From NCBI RefSeq assembly GCF_021917145.1, contig NC_061065.1:11777412-11841411 (forward strand): a stretch of 64,000 nucleotides of DNA, written 5' to 3'. Below are positions 1 through 14,300 of this stretch, in pieces (positions within the stretch are counted from its first letter, which is position 1; every line of letters begins with the position of its first letter). The position numbers and the translations under genes are program-made. The stretch is from Hypomesus transpacificus. Taxonomy: Eukaryota > Chordata > Actinopteri > Osmeriformes > Osmeridae. The notes beneath the pieces are model-generated. The model did no database searches and was not told the origin of the DNA. It saw only the letters and a list, made by a program, of their open reading frames with translations.

Positions 1-958
1 GGGTTCAATGATTCTAGAAGGGTTGAGGTATAGGATTCTACAAGAAGGGTTCTGTGGCAGAGAGAGAAGCATGGTTCTAAGTGCCCCCCCGCCCCCCTCC
101 TGGCATATTGAACTGCCAGTGGTGATCAATGCTCAGCTGCTGATATTGATTGTGATAGGCCCTGCAGGCAGAAACACTATTAAGAAGCTCATTTTAACAG
201 TCATTATTTGACTGCGTTCATTTCAGAGGCCCTCCAAGCCATAGAAATTAGTTTCTTTAACACATGGCTGAGTTCCCTTTCGTTCTGGGTACACACTCAT
301 ATCAAGTAAAAAACACACACACACACACACACATACACACAGGTATAAAGCGTTGAATATTATCATGGTTATCAGCCTGCTGTTAAACTGGCCCATTCAC
401 TAAAGTAGGATTTCATTACAATCATTGATCTGAATACCATCACAATGAATCTGCCCTGCCATCACCATGGTATAGAGAGGGAGGGAGGGAATGAGGGGGG
501 TGCTGGTGGAGGAGAAAAATAGACAAAGAAGGGGGATGAGGGAGGGAGTTGGAGGGAGAGACACATACAAGAGTGTGAAGGTGATTAAATATATTGGCTG
601 GTAATTGTTCAATTGTTGTAGCTATTGATGGCAGTAGTTATGAGGTGCACCGGATTCAACTCTCCCAGTGTGACAGACTGGCAGAGTCTTGGTCCTCAGT
701 GAACCAAATATTTTATTCTGAGTGGTATTGAGTCTTATTAATATCAGTTACCACTGATATGAGATATTTAGATGTTTTAGTCAAAGGAAAAAAGGAAGCA
801 TCCTGACTGCTAAATGAGTTTGACGGCTCAGTAACACAGATGAAAGTCACAGTGTCGAGGGACGAAAGCATGGGGAGAGAGAAAGAGAGAGATACTAGAT
901 AGCTTTCCTATCCTCAGGGCAGTGAGTGAGGGTCTCACTACTTTGTCGCCCTCCCCAG

Positions 959-1003
<45 letters not shown>
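959..1003. repeat. 45-base poly-C tract
   Basis: An uninterrupted run of about 45 C on the + strand, in a ptprk intron. The minus strand is poly-G. Its length is likely to vary and be prone to sequencing error. Confidence 0.9.
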
Positions 1004-3144
1004 AGGGAGGGAGGAGACAGATAGAGCGAGGGATGGAGGTGCATGAATAGATGGAGTGTTGAGTTTGCCACCCCATGGCCCCACCCTCCTCCTGGGAGCA
1101 GAGGCCTGGTCTTGGTGCCTGATGCCTCTGTTAGCACATGCTCCAGCCCATAATAAACTAACCCTTAGTAACCCAACCTCACCGTGGTAACACACCCCTT
1201 CTTCTTCTTCCGCTCTCCCCTTCCTCTCCTCCTACCCTCCTCCTCGGTCTTCAGTAACACCCCTCATGTTCTGTGATGAACATTTCATCAAATAAGCTGA
1301 CAGGAGAAGCGGATGGTATCCTGCATGTTCTTCCCTCAGAGCAGGTCCCTTACTCTCCAGAGGAGCCACACACACCCACGCCCAAACCCCAAACGATGGC
1401 TTTAAATCTGCTGTTAAAAAACATCTTTCTGCCTAGCTGGACTTTGAACCCCAGCAGTTTCATCCAGGCTGGGTACGAACCCGTGCATGTGGAACGGTTT
1501 TTCGAAAAGAAAAGAAAATGCTCTCCCTCAATCGACAGCCTGAGATGGAAAATTGAGGACTTTAATTAAGTTCACCATGCACAGGAGGCATCTCTCACTT
1601 GTGTAAGTGAACAACCGTGTTGTGAGTGTGGAGGATCCAAACACTGGTCTCGTTTGCGTGCTGTAAGTAACAGATGGCTCAGTCACATTATAGATTCCCC
1701 CTCTCAGCCAAGCCTGTCTGAAGCCTGGGAGTTGGGATGGGGGAGGGGGGGCAGCTACAGGTGCTGCAGACAGAGGGGCGGGGGCGGAGGGGACAGAGAT
1801 GATAGAGATGGATTGACAGAGGTGGATATCGGGAGAGATGGAGAGAGGAAGGGAGAGAGAAGCAGAAGGGAGAGACACTGCTGTAGAGAGATAGAGAGAG
1901 GTGGGGGGAGATACACAGAGAGACAAGATAGATGAGGAATGAGAGAAAGAGTTAGAGATATGAGTATTAAGAAATTGAAGTGGATCTTACCCAGAAAGAA
2001 GTAGGGTCCAACACAGGAAGTGGAAGGATCCAACCCATGTAGTGATAGAGTTAAATCCAGGAAGTGGTAGGGTCCAATCCAGGAAGTGAGAGGGTCTAAC
2101 CCAAGACATGCTATAGTTGTATAAATGTAGGAGGGAATTAAACTAACAATTATCTCTTATTTACAGATATTTGTCTAGAGAGAGTTAATGGCTATTCTCT
2201 CCCTCTCTTAGTAGTATTGATGTACAGTGTGTGTGTGCGCGTGTGTGTGTGTGGGGGGGAGACCATTAGGCAGATGTGTTGTGCGAGGCAGCAGAGGTTG
2301 ATGGAGCAGAGACCATTAGAGATCCTGCTCTCTCCTCAGCCTCCCTGCAGGCCCAGCCTGGACCACGGGGGACCACACACCAGCTAGAAACACAATTAAA
2401 ACCTAATGATACTGGATCTCACTAAACCATACACACACACACATGCGCGGACACATGTACACACACACACACACACATATTCGCTGGCCAAGTGTTATTT
2501 TGGAGTGGTTCGATGTGAGGCTGGATGAGACGAGAAATTGAATTATGGGAAATGTGTGGGCAGCTGTTGTGTGATTGGTTGCTGTCTGCATCGATGAGGC
2601 ATCCCACGGCGGTGGGTGGGGACCATAGGAGGGGGCTGGGGTGGGGTGGTGGGGATAAAGAGATGAGGTAATCAACAAGGTTATTAACCAGAAGATCTGA
2701 AGGCCAGCTGCCCCCCCCCCCCCTCATCTCTACAGCCCCCTCACCTAATCTCAACACAGTTGACCCACAGAGAGGTGGGTGGTGTTGGGGTGGGTGGGGG
2801 TGAAATTGACAAGGATGGAGCAATGAAGAAATGAAAGAAGGAAGAGAAGAAGGAGAAGTTGTGTGTGTGAGAGAGAGACATAGAGAGAGTGAGAGAGATA
2901 GAGGGCGAGAGAGAGAGAGAGAGACCGACTGACAGAACACTGAGTGAATCCAAACAATAAGAGAGAGGAGGGGAGAGAATGGTAGAGAAAGCAATAGGAA
3001 CCGAGATAAATTGATGAAGGAGTGAGTGTGAGGAGAAAGAGAGAAATTGACGGTGAGAGAAAGTGATGAAAGCAATGGAGAGAGAGCGCTTTCCTGTGTG
3101 AGTAACAGCGCTCTGACAAGCAGCACTTGAGGAAGACAGAGACT

Positions 3145-3337
3145 CTCAGCTAGTCTCTCTTACTGAGGGATACTCAGCTAGTCTCTCTTACTGGTGAGAC
3201 TCAGCTAGTCTCTATTACTGGTGAGACGCAGCTAGTCTCTCCTACTGAGGGATACTCAGCTGGTCTCTCTTACTGAGGGATACTCAGCTAGTCTCTCTTA
3301 CTGGAGATGCTCAGCTAGTCTCTTTTACTGAGGGAGA
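3145..3337. repeat. Tandem repeat, about 27-28 bp unit, 7 copies
   Basis: The units start CTCAGCTAGTCTCTCTTACT and end in either GAGGGATA or GGTGAGA. The copies differ slightly. It lies in a ptprk intron. Confidence 0.85.
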
Positions 3338-4685
3338 CAGAGACTTCCAGGGAAGAGAGGATTTCACCTTTATAATGGACATGTTCTTACTTCTTATCTA
3401 GCCTGTTAAATGTTCTGTATATATGTCTGTCAAACTGGTGTGCTGAATCTTGGTAAAATGGGAACTGAATTCTGGGAATTGCGGTCCTGTAATCTGAGAG
3501 CAAACAGAAGACTGCTGCTGTAATTAGAGTTCTAATCCACCATTCCACCAGACAGACCCTGGATTCTTCTCCAGTGTGTTGTTCTTTGAGCCTGGTGTGT
3601 GTGTGTATCTGTGTGTGTATGGGCACAGGTGTCTGTTTTTGTCTGTAGTCTGTGTGTGTGTATGTGTGTCTGTGTGTGTGCACTGAGCCTTCAGAACTAC
3701 AACAATATTTACCTTCCTGGGAAGACACAGCCGTGAATTAGCATGATATAATTGAACGAGATCTTTCTGCCTCTGGTGTGAGGAGGATGGAGGGGAGGAG
3801 AGGACGGGAGGGATGGAGGGATGGAGAGGAGGGGAAGGGAGGAAAGGGGGGAGCAAAAGATAGGAAAGGGGAGAGGCGAGGAGAGTAGAGGAGGGTGGGA
3901 GGGGGAAAGGAGAAAAGAGGAGGGCATGAGAGGAGTTCCTCCATGCCTCCTACTGTCAGATAACTGATGGAAGAGTCTGCTTTAGCATGTGTGTGTGTGT
4001 GTGTGTTCAGTTTGCTGAATGTGTGTGTTCAGTCTCTTGAGAGTATGTGAGTGTGTTTGTATTGTTTAGAAAGTTTAGTCGATGCGCAAGTGGGCATGTC
4101 TGTTTTTGTGGATTGTTGATTGTAGGAGGTTGAACAGAGAAGGGAAGACGAGCAATAAATATAGAGAAAAGTAGAGTAAAAGTAGAGGGGGAGAGAGATG
4201 GTAGAGGGAGCATTATGGAGGGAGTGAAAAGATGGAGGGAGTGAACGAGGGTGTGTTGTTGCTCACACAGTGTTAGAGCAGTCTTTGTGCTACGTCAGTG
4301 ACAGATGTGGTGTCCCCAGCGATGGGGACACCAGGGAGTGAGAGGCCACATTGTTGGGACACGTCCCACTTGGACCCACTCCAGATCCTCCTAACCCTCA
4401 TACCTCTGTCTTTCTCTCTCTCCCTCCCTCCTTCCCTACTCCACTCCACACCATTCAGGTATCTTTAGATTACAAGTTAACAAACTGCCTAAAGCTTTGC
4501 TCCCTGATGATCTGTGTGTGTGTGTGGTTGTGTGTTTGTGTGTGTGGTTGTGTGTGTGTGTGTGTTTGTGGGTGTGTCTCCAGAAACTATATCTCCTGTA
4601 AACTTATACCCGAAAAAAGCTGCTGGAGTTTAGCATCACAGCTGATCGATGTAATTTATTATAAGTGAGAGGGGTATGTGTGTCT

Positions 4686-4716
<31 letters not shown>

Positions 4717-6004
4717 AGACTAATCTGTAAAGTTAATGCAGGAGATCAGGTGTATTGATCAGGACTGAAGGCACACACCTTGTTAATCATCGTCCGGGCC
4801 CGAGGAACACACTGTAGAGAGAGGCAGGGAAGGAGAGAGATAGAGAGGGATAGAGTGAGAGGGAAGGAGAGAGGAAGAGAGGGATAGAGTGAGAGGGAAG
4901 GAGAGAGGAGGAGAGGGATAGAGTGAGAGGGAAAGAGAGACATAGAGAGGGATAGAGTGAGAGGGTAGGAGAGAGGAAGAGGGAGAGAAATCAAGAAATA
5001 AAGAGAAAGATTGAGAGGGAGGGAGAGAGATGGAGAAGTGAAAGGATGGATGTCGGGGGGGACGGAGGTAGAGAGTGGAGGAGAGGGAGGTTATGCTATT
5101 GTCTCAGCAAACAGAATTCATCTTTTTGTGTTAAGGTCTGTGGTTGAAGATTGTATTTGTGTGTGTGTGTGTTCTGTAAGGAAGTTCTTATTGTCTGCTT
5201 GACATTTCAATACTGTCTCCAAGTCTGAGATGATTGGTATTTGGTCATTTAAATGAGGCTTCTCTCCTCTCACCCACTCTCCTCTCCTCCCTCTGACCTT
5301 GACCAGACCAGTAAACGGTTCTCCTATCAACACTCCCTTCTTCTCTCCATCCTTCCATCATTCAGATGTGTCTCCAGACGTGTCCACGTTTAATCCTCTC
5401 CTGCGGAAAGGACCCTCTCTGTCTGTCAGTCTGTCTGTCTGCGTGCGCGTGTGTCTGTGCATGTCGTTGCGTGTCTGTGTATGCGCGCGTGTGTGTGAGT
5501 GAGTGACAGGAAAATAATGACTTGTTAGAGGAAGAGGTGCCTGTTGGGGATGAGTGCCTGTGTCCTTGTCTCCCTGTCTGCCATCTCCCCCTCTCTGCTT
5601 TTGTTTCAGTAATTATCTGTGTGTGTGTAAATGGTCCTCCTGCTATTGAACTATCATGTAACCGGCTGACGACGCGCACAGCAGAAATTGAATTTCAGTC
5701 TGGGGGTTCAGCAGGCGTTTATTAAATGCTTGTTCTGTCAGGAAGAGGGGGAGGAAGAGGGAGTAGCTGGGGGGGAGGGGAAGGTGGAAGCGGAGAGAGA
5801 GAGATGGAGGGAGGTCAACAGCTTTCACCCAGCAGTCTCTGGTCTATTATAGACAACCTGTAGACACTTTAGTGCATTGACGCACACACATACAAACACA
5901 CACCCACAAACACACACCCACAAACACACACCCACAAACACACACCCACAAACACACACACACACACAAACCAGTTTAATGTTAACAGCCCCCCTTCTCC
6001 TCAG

Positions 6005-6307
6005 AGCCCATGCGAACCCCTAAGAGCCTGAAGATAGCTGAGACGCAGGCTCGCTTCATCGCTGTGGACTGGGAGTCTCTGGGTTACAACATCACACGTT
6101 GCCACACCTTCAACGTCACCATCTGCTACCACTACCACAGCGCCCTCAACCAGAGCAGGGCTGACTGCCTGGACATGGACCCCAAGGCCCCCCGCCACGT
6201 GGTGGCCGGCCTGCCTCCCAACACCAACGTCAGCCTGAAGATGATCCTCACCAACCCGGAGGGCCGCAAGGAGAGCGACGAGACCGTCATCCAGACGGAC
6301 GAGGACG
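6005..6307 (+). CDS. ptprk: ptprk exon: FNIII repeat 2
   Basis: Begins after CTCCTCAG in phase with a preceding G (E-P-M-R-T-P-K) and ends GAGGACG before GTAGGT. It encodes one fibronectin-type-III fold with the R2B signature [11 protein letters not shown] and a [11 protein letters not shown] tail. Two N-glycosylation sequons are visible (NIT, NVT). Confidence 0.93.
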
Positions 6308-8339
6308 GTAGGTGGACCCGTGTCTGGTGTGTCTCCTGGTCTCCGCTGTCCTGTAGGTGTCTTCTTGTCTCCTGTCCATTCAGTGACGTCTGTATTATGC
6401 TGTCCCCTCTTCTCCTTTCCCTTATATCGTGTTTTCTCTATGTCCACTATGTCATGTTGTCTCCTATGTCATGCTGTGTCCTTGCCCCCTATGTCATGTT
6501 GTCTCCTTGTCTCCTATGTCATGTTGTGTCCTTGTCCCCTGTCATGTTGTGTCCTTGTCTCATATGTAATGCTGAGTCCTTGTCCCCTATGTCATGTTGT
6601 CTCCTTGTCTCCTATGACATGCTGTGTCCTTGCCCCCTATGACATGTTGTGGCCTTGTCTCCTCAGTGCCGGGCCCGGTCCCGAGCCGCTCCCTGAGAGC
6701 CACGCCTTTTGAAGACAAGATCTTCCTCTACTGGAAGGACCCTCTGGAGCCCAACGGGGTCCTCACCCAGTATGAGGTAGGTGGAGGGAGAGGGTAAGGG
6801 AGAAGGTAGCCAGCAGAGGTACAAATCTCCTTCCCACCCCGAGTGTCTTCATGTTTAAACACCTTCTTCTTGTTCCCCATCATCCTTCTCTTTTCCATCC
6901 TCCTCCTCCCCTTCCTCCTCTTCTTCTTCATCCAACCAGATCAGCTACTGTGGGGTGCGTTCGTTCGACCCCTCAGTGTCTCTGCTGCGCCCCCCGCTGG
7001 TGGTGTCCCTGCCCTGCAACTCCTCCCACCACCTGTTCTCCCAGCTCCACCCAGGCACCACCTACCAGTTCCTCATCAGAGCCTCCACTTCCAAGGGTTT
7101 CGGACCGCCAGCCACACTCAACGTCACCACCAACATCTCAGGTACATCTCCCCTCCAATCCGCTTTGTTGGTTCTGCCGGCCCTTTCATGTTCTGCCTTC
7201 TGATTGGTTAGAATGTTATCTTAATCCCTAGTGTGATTTGTCCACATCACCTATGAAGAGAAACTCGTCCGTGAAGCCTTATATTCTGAATCCATATTAT
7301 ATTGTTATATGTGTGTTTACATGCATATTAGTTTATGATTGTATGTTAGGGGTGTACAGTAGTCATGTGTCGGTGTGTAGCAATGCCCTTTTTATCTGCT
7401 AATATCAGCTCCAGGCTCAGTAAGGTATTCATCAGATGAACAGGTGAGAGGAAGAGGGAGAGCACCCTGAACAAGATGAAAGACTTCTGACTCAGATAAG
7501 GGAGAGAGTGAGAGAAAGAGAGAGAGAGAGAGAGAAGGAGGAGGGACAGGGAGAGAGAGAGGAAAGAGGAGCAGAGGAGTAGAGAGAAAGGGGAGAGGAG
7601 AGCAAGAGGTGGACGGATGGTGAGAGAGATAAGTGTAGAGGGGGAGAGGAAAGTGAAACCGAGGGAGGAGACGAGGTGAGCAAAAGGGTAAGGAATGGAG
7701 ATCGAGCGAAGGTGAACGAGAGGTGCACATTCATGTGTTATAATAAAGCTCTGCTGGGCCTAGCACTGCATTTGCTAAGTGCCTGACTGTAATGCCAGAG
7801 ATAGAATATCGCCAATGTAGATATAATCGCAGGAAATAAGCATGCCCGCTCATATTCAAGGCAGCTGTTATGAGTTAGTGTGGCGTGGGGCTGTTGGAAG
7901 CTTCATAGTGCTTGAGCTTTGCTGTTTACCTGGAGGATGAGTTCTGACTTCAGCTGGTTGGAGCTCTGAGAAGTAGACAGGGAAGAGTGACACATCTACT
8001 GCAAGAACTCAACCACACACACACACACACACTCATTGCTTCTTGACCTCTGACCTCTCATCTCTTGCCAGCTCCTACCTTGGAGGAGTATGACGGGATG
8101 GAGGCGTTCCTGAACGAGACAGCTACCACCATCACCGTGCTGCTGAAGCCTGCACAGGCCAAGGGAGCGCCAATCAGGTGAGCCGGCCAATCACAGGTCT
8201 GGGCTTTAGTGGAAGTTTAGTTCATCACTGGATAACCAATCACAAGTCTCGGTTCTGGTGCATGGGACAATTTTGGATTTTTTTTTTACCCCACGTAGGC
8301 ATGGGCAATGCACGCACACACACACACACAAACAAACAA

Positions 8340-8372
<33 letters not shown>

Positions 8373-11300
8373 GCAGGAAGAGTATGATTATGATGTAATA
8401 ATGCCATAGTGTTATTGTTTCCTTATTGTAACAAACAATTCAGGCCAAATATTGTGTATGTGGTCTCATCTGTGCAGATGTTATGGCTTATTGTCATTCT
8501 CACGGCTGACAGAACCATAATCTCATAACCAGGCACCCCATGAAGAGATGTGGAGAGATATCAAATGGATTGTGGATTATATCTAGTTTTAACAGATTAA
8601 AAGATTTGTGAGAATTATGAAAACAAAGGCAGGGGTTTGAGCAAAGACAATAATACTGATCACAGTATTATTGGGTCACAGTGTAGCGGGGCTGGGTCAG
8701 GGGCTGGGTCAGGGGCTGGGTCAGGGGCTGGTTCAGGGGCTGGTTCAGGGGCTGGGTCAGGGGCTGGGTCAGGGGCTGGGTCAGGGGCTGGTTCAGGGGC
8801 TGGGTCAGGGGCTGGGTCAGGGGCTGGGTCAGGGGCTGGTTCAGGGGCTGGTTCAGGGGCTGGGTCAGGGGCTGGGTCAGGGGCTGGGTCAGGGGCTGGT
8901 TCAGGGGCTGGGTCAGGGGCTGGTTCAGGGGCTGGTTCAGGGGCTGGTTCAGGGGCTGGTTCAGGGGCTGGGTCAGGGGCTGGGTCAGGGGCTGGTTCAG
9001 GGGCTGGTTCAGGGGCTGGGTCAGGGGCTGGGTCAGGGGCTGGTTCAGGGGCTGGGTCAGGGGCTGGGTCAGGTCAGGGACCAGATTTGACAGAGCGCGG
9101 GTAAACTGTTAAAGCTACCTTCAGACCAAAAGACCATCCTCAGGGTCCAAGCACCGTACAGTAACATCGGGTCATCTTGCTCGTCTGTTCTCCTGCTCAG
9201 CTTCACCACAATCTAACTCCCTCCGCATATTGGGTATGAGAAAGAAGGAGAATCGCATGTGTGTGCTTGTCTGTGTCTGTGCGGATTAGTGTTGCGTTTG
9301 TGTTTGTGTTTGGGTATGTGAGCTTCTGTTGGCGTGTGTGTATGGGTATGTGTAAGAACGTGTGTGTGTGTCTTTGTGGCAGTGTGTGTGCATGGTTATG
9401 TGCGAGAGCACGTGTGTGTGTAGGTAGCGTAGAGAGCCGGCTGACCGCGGGGAGCAGCAGGACATCTGTTCAGCTCGTTTGTAGCAGTTTGTCATTGACA
9501 GGCCGTGCAGCGAGACGAGAGGGCTGAGCACGCTCAGTAGTGCTGGAACTCCATCTGCTCTGGCATGATGGGAATTCTACCTCCATTGTACATCTGTCTG
9601 TCTCTCTCTGCCTGCCTGCCTGTCTCTCATCTACCTGTCTGTCTGTCAGGGTGGAAAAATTAGGTCTGACCATTTGTTGGCTAACCCTTTATGACGTCAT
9701 CCCTCCAGTGCCTATCAGATCGTGGTTGAAGAGCTGAACCCCCACAGGACTCGGCGGGAGGCCAGCGCAGACTGCTACCAGGTGCCCGTATCTTTCCACA
9801 GCGCCTCTAGTGGCGGCTCCCCGTACTACTACGCCGCAGAGCTACCCCCAGGGAACCTTCCGGAGCCCTCACCCTTCACCGTGGGGGACAACAAGACCTA
9901 CCAGGGCTTCTGGAACGCCCCGCTGGCCCCCAGGAAGAACTACAACATCTACTTCCAGGCCGTCAGCAGTGTGGAAAAGGTCAGTTCCATGGCTCCATCG
10001 CAGTCCTATCTCTGTCGTGTCTTGAGCAACTTACTATCATGACACAGACAAACCCTGCAGCGAATCCCTTTTTCACACCTGTCTTGACACATCTTTCTGT
10101 TTGTCTTACAGGAGACAAAGACTCAATGTTTGAGACTAGCTACTAAAGGTAAGAGATTTTCAACCAAGGTCTGAATTTATTTTCTCATCACTGTAAAATA
10201 TACAAGACAAGGTGGTCATAGTCTATCCAATACCACTGACTCTATCTTAATAGTATGTGTGTATATATATATATACACACAAGCACACACCACTTACTCG
10301 TGGTGTTTGCATTTGTATAGGACCTTGTTCTACTGATCAGCTTTGCCAGAGAGAAAGAGAGCGTGATAGAAAGAGAGGAGAGAGAGAGGCAGAGATATAG
10401 ACGGATACAATGCCAGTGTTGACTGGTTTAAACGGTTTATCAGACTGATTGCTGGCTCATTCTGTCACGCCCTTTGGTCATGATGGCTTGTGGTTGTTTT
10501 AATAAAGGGCTTGTTATGTGATAAGATACCTTCTCTAGGTTCTGTTGTCCAACATAGGATTACAAGTTAACAAACATATGCTGATGGATTTCAGTGGCAT
10601 GAAAGGGCTGTGTCCATATAATCCACAGACGGCTGGTCCGTCTACCCTCCTAGCTACGAAGCTAGCTCTCCCAAACCAGAGAAGCTGCTCTGGCCCAAAC
10701 TGTCTCCCCATGTTTGTGTGTGCTGGTCACATGGCCAGGAAGCAGGAAGTGGGGATGGACAGGTTGGCATGTTGGTTAGAGCAGACTCACTACTACGTCA
10801 TCATAAAAAAAAAATATAGTCTGAGTTTCTAATGAGCATCTGAAAAACTGTATAAAGGTGATGTGTGCATGTTACTGACTTCAGCGGTTTGTTTAGACAG
10901 GTCACCCCCCACCTCCACACCTACCCAGTTTCCCTCCAAAACTGTTGGACATCTGATCACACATGAATACCCTGCAATCTAAAAACCAACTAGCCAAGCT
11001 AAATAAAGTCCATACTGAGGGGTTTAGTTGAGCGTTTGTTTGTGTTTAGGGCCTGCTGTCGTCGTGCGTTTCCTGTGCTCATGTCATCAGAGTGCTGCGT
11101 GCCCCTGAGGTTGTCAAAGCAACCGTGTCTCAGTTTGATAAGGCTAGTCCGGTCGTCACCAAGGGAAATAGATTTTCATTTGAAGCAGGGGATTTTATCA
11201 TCCAAATGGTTGTAATCCAATTCCATTACACATCCTCCTAGTCTTCTGTCATGAATTTATCTTATAAGCAGTGACAGAAACATAAGTATTCTGGAGGCAA

Positions 11301-14300
11301 CACAGGGATTATGTCTGAGCTGTGTCCCAACACCAGACAGCAGGATTGATTAATAACCTTTAAACTGGTGTCACCATCCATCCTAGTAGAGCAGGCCTGG
11401 TCTGTTGCTTGTTTTATCTACCCTGGTCTCTCCTGGACTACCCTGGTCTCTCCTGGACTACCCTGGGCTCTCCTGGACTACCCTGGTCTCTCTTAGTCTC
11501 CCCTGCCCTCACTGTGCTAGCTCTAAAACATTACCTAAAACTCTTGAACCTTAGCACTAGCTTTCGAACCTTGCCAATTAACTCCACCCATGGAATCATG
11601 TCTGGAACTTCAGCTAGCTAGTTTTAGAATCACGGTGAACCTATAAACAGTAGTTATATCTTAAAACCCTTCCATTCTAATCCAACACATATGTCTAATG
11701 ACCTAGTTCTTGACCTAATGGTTTGGCTGGCCCTTCCTGTCTGTCTATAGAGCTGTGCCAGACAGACTGTCTGTCCTTCCGCCCCCCTGCCCACCTCTCT
11801 TTGTTCAGCTCTGCTTGTCTTCCAGCTGTAGAGCACTTCTCAGTCTCTGTTCAGCAAGATTTGGGTTGATAGTTGGAGTGTGGGGAGGACCACTTAGGAA
11901 CCAGCCAGGTTCCTGAGAGCTTTTAGAGCTGGCTGGAGGGAGGTTGGGAGGCAGGGGTGGGGGTGGGGGGGGTGCTATTGTACAGCCTGACCTCTGCCCT
12001 GGAGGGGGATGGAGATAAGGGTGAGGGGATTACAGTGCACTTCTGCGAGCGAGGATCCTGAATGCCATGCTATTCTTACAGAGAGACATATTTGACTCCA
12101 AGCTAGTCCCCAATCCTGGCCAGAGTGAAGATGTGACCTAGATCATAGGTTCTAACCCCATCATGTCAAACAATAGCTCCTCACCCTACAGTGTATCTCC
12201 TAATGTCATACAATGGCTCACAACCCTTGTGTATATCCCATAATATCAAACAACGGCTCCTGGCTCAACTGTATATCCCATAATATCAAACAATGGCCCC
12301 TAGCTCTACTGTATATCCCATAATGGCAAAGCTTCGGAAGCCATATCCGGCTCTCACAACAATGATCTGCTTGTGACCGTCGCCCTGCTGGGAGGGCTGT
12401 GGGAGCTGTGGAGGGGTCACGGCAGGGGTCACGGCAGGGGTCACGGCAGGCTTAACCAGGTCAGGACATGGGGGTGGACAGCAGCAGAAGAGCCGAGTGT
12501 CCCGGTGCCGTGGCGGCTCAGAGACACATCCACACCTGTGGTACAGTTAGGGACAACATTGAAAGAAATGGAGCCAGGCTGCCAATAGAGGTGATCAGAG
12601 AGGACAATTCAGTTGGCCCTCGTGCGGAGAGAGAGAGGAGCAGGAGCGAGGGTCGCCCTGGTCACTTACCTCTGCTTTACCAGGAAGATCGTTTGTCTGA
12701 ATGATGTGAGATTAGGATTTACTCAGTAAGAGTTTTGTTTTACGACCTGGATTATTGTAGCAGACACTGAATCTCCTGGTATACTACAGCACTCTGGGGC
12801 TTTTAAGATATTAGCGACATCTATAAAGCTTTCAGTTCTGTCTCTGTAGAGCTGCGTTGACACATGAGAGCACTGGCAGTTTAAGCAGCATCAGAAATAA
12901 ATGTTGTTTTTGAAACGTTGTTCTAATTTCTAAACTGTTTTTGACATGCTGAATCATCAAGACTCAGAGAGAGAACAGAGAAATCTTTTAAAACTGCTCA
13001 AAACTGTCCCCGCTGTGGCATCTGAATTCCAAATCGCCATTATTTGTTTCTATTCATCTTCATCCCCCTCTATGGTAGAAGCTCCTTTAAGGGGATTCGT
13101 GTGATGACATGTTGTGAGTCGGGTGTGACACTCAGTGTCTTAATTCCAAAGCACGCAGCATCGCGTAACACATTCGAAAACAGAAGAAGTAAAGCTGCAT
13201 TACAATGTTGTATAGATATTGTGCATAGTAACGTTATATTGACGTTGTATTCATTTTGTATATATGTCATGGTAACAGTGTATATATGTGGTAGTAACGC
13301 TGTAGGGATGTGGTAGTAATGCTGTAGATGTGGTGGTAACTCTGTAGATGTGGTAGTAACGCTGTAGATGTGGTAGTAATGCTGTAGATGTGGTAGTAAT
13401 GCTGTAGATGTGGTAGTAACTCTCTAGATGTGGTAGTAATGCTGTAGATGTGGTAGTAACGCTGTAGATGTGGTAGTAATGCTGTAGATGTGGTAGTAAT
13501 GCTGTAGATGTGGTAGTAACTCTCTAGATGTGGTAGTAATGCTGTAGATGTGGTAGTAATGCTGTAGATGTGGTAGTAACTCTCTAGATGTGGTAGTAAT
13601 GCTGTAGATGTGGTAGTAATGCTGTAGATGTGGTAGTAATACTGTAGATGTGGTAGTAATGCTGTAGATGTGGTAGTAACACTGTAGATGTGGTAGTAAC
13701 TCTGTAGATGTGGTAGTAACACTGTAGATGTGGTAGTAACTCTGTAGATGTGGTAGTAACGCTGTCGATGTGGTAGTAATGCTGTAGATGTGGTAGTAAC
13801 TCTGTAGATGTGGTAGTAATGCTGTAGATGTGGTAGTAATACTGTAGATGTGGTAGTAACTCTGTAGATGTGGTAGTAACGCTGTAGATATGGTAGTAAT
13901 ACTGTAGATGTGGTAGTAATCCTGTAGATGTGGTAGTAACGCTGTAGGGATGTTTTGTTCAGGTGCGACCGAGGAGCCGGAGGTGGTCCCAGACCCGGCC
14001 AAGCAGACGGACCGCGTGGTGAAGATCGCTGGGATCAGCGCTGGCGTGCTCGTCTTCATCCTGCTGGTGCTCGTAGCCATCCTGCTGGTCAAGAAGAGGT
14101 GATTCTTAACTACTTCTTGTCTGTCTGGTGTACTAGGCTCACACACACACACACACACTGAAATCTATTAGTCAGTTGGTGTGTTATAGGAAGCAGAGTC
14201 AAGTAGAGAGTAGTTCATAGCAGAGGGACCTGGTGTGGCTGTCGGCTCTGAAGTCTACTCTTTCTCCTGATGCTGTCAGAACCACTCTGTCTCTTTGTCC

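Larger units (their letters stand above)
1..6004 (+). other. Intron of ptprk, no exon seen
   Basis: No conserved coding segment was found. The preceding FNIII-1 exon is not recognisable here, so this should be the intron before the first visible exon. It holds CA/GT microsatellites (about 310-335, 2230-2250, 2430-2480, 3595-3680, 4510-4570, 4680-4715), a 45-base C run, GA-rich polypurine tracts (480-560, 1790-1930, 2865-3090, 3780-3930, 4810-5040) and a short tandem repeat at 3145-3337. Confidence 0.7.

Noticed and set aside
2422-3126. 234-codon minus-strand frame
   Set aside because: Ser/Leu/His-rich translation of GA and CA microsatellites; no domain and no codon pattern.
8637-9104. Open frame encoding 'GAGS' repeats (and a second frame with 'GLGQ' repeats)
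   Set aside because: Product of the 12-bp minisatellite inside a ptprk intron; no start context, splice logic or unique sequence.
13267-14158. Long minus-strand frames rich in Tyr, His, Thr and Ser
   Set aside because: They read the 20-bp minisatellite, antisense to ptprk, and end across its TM exon.
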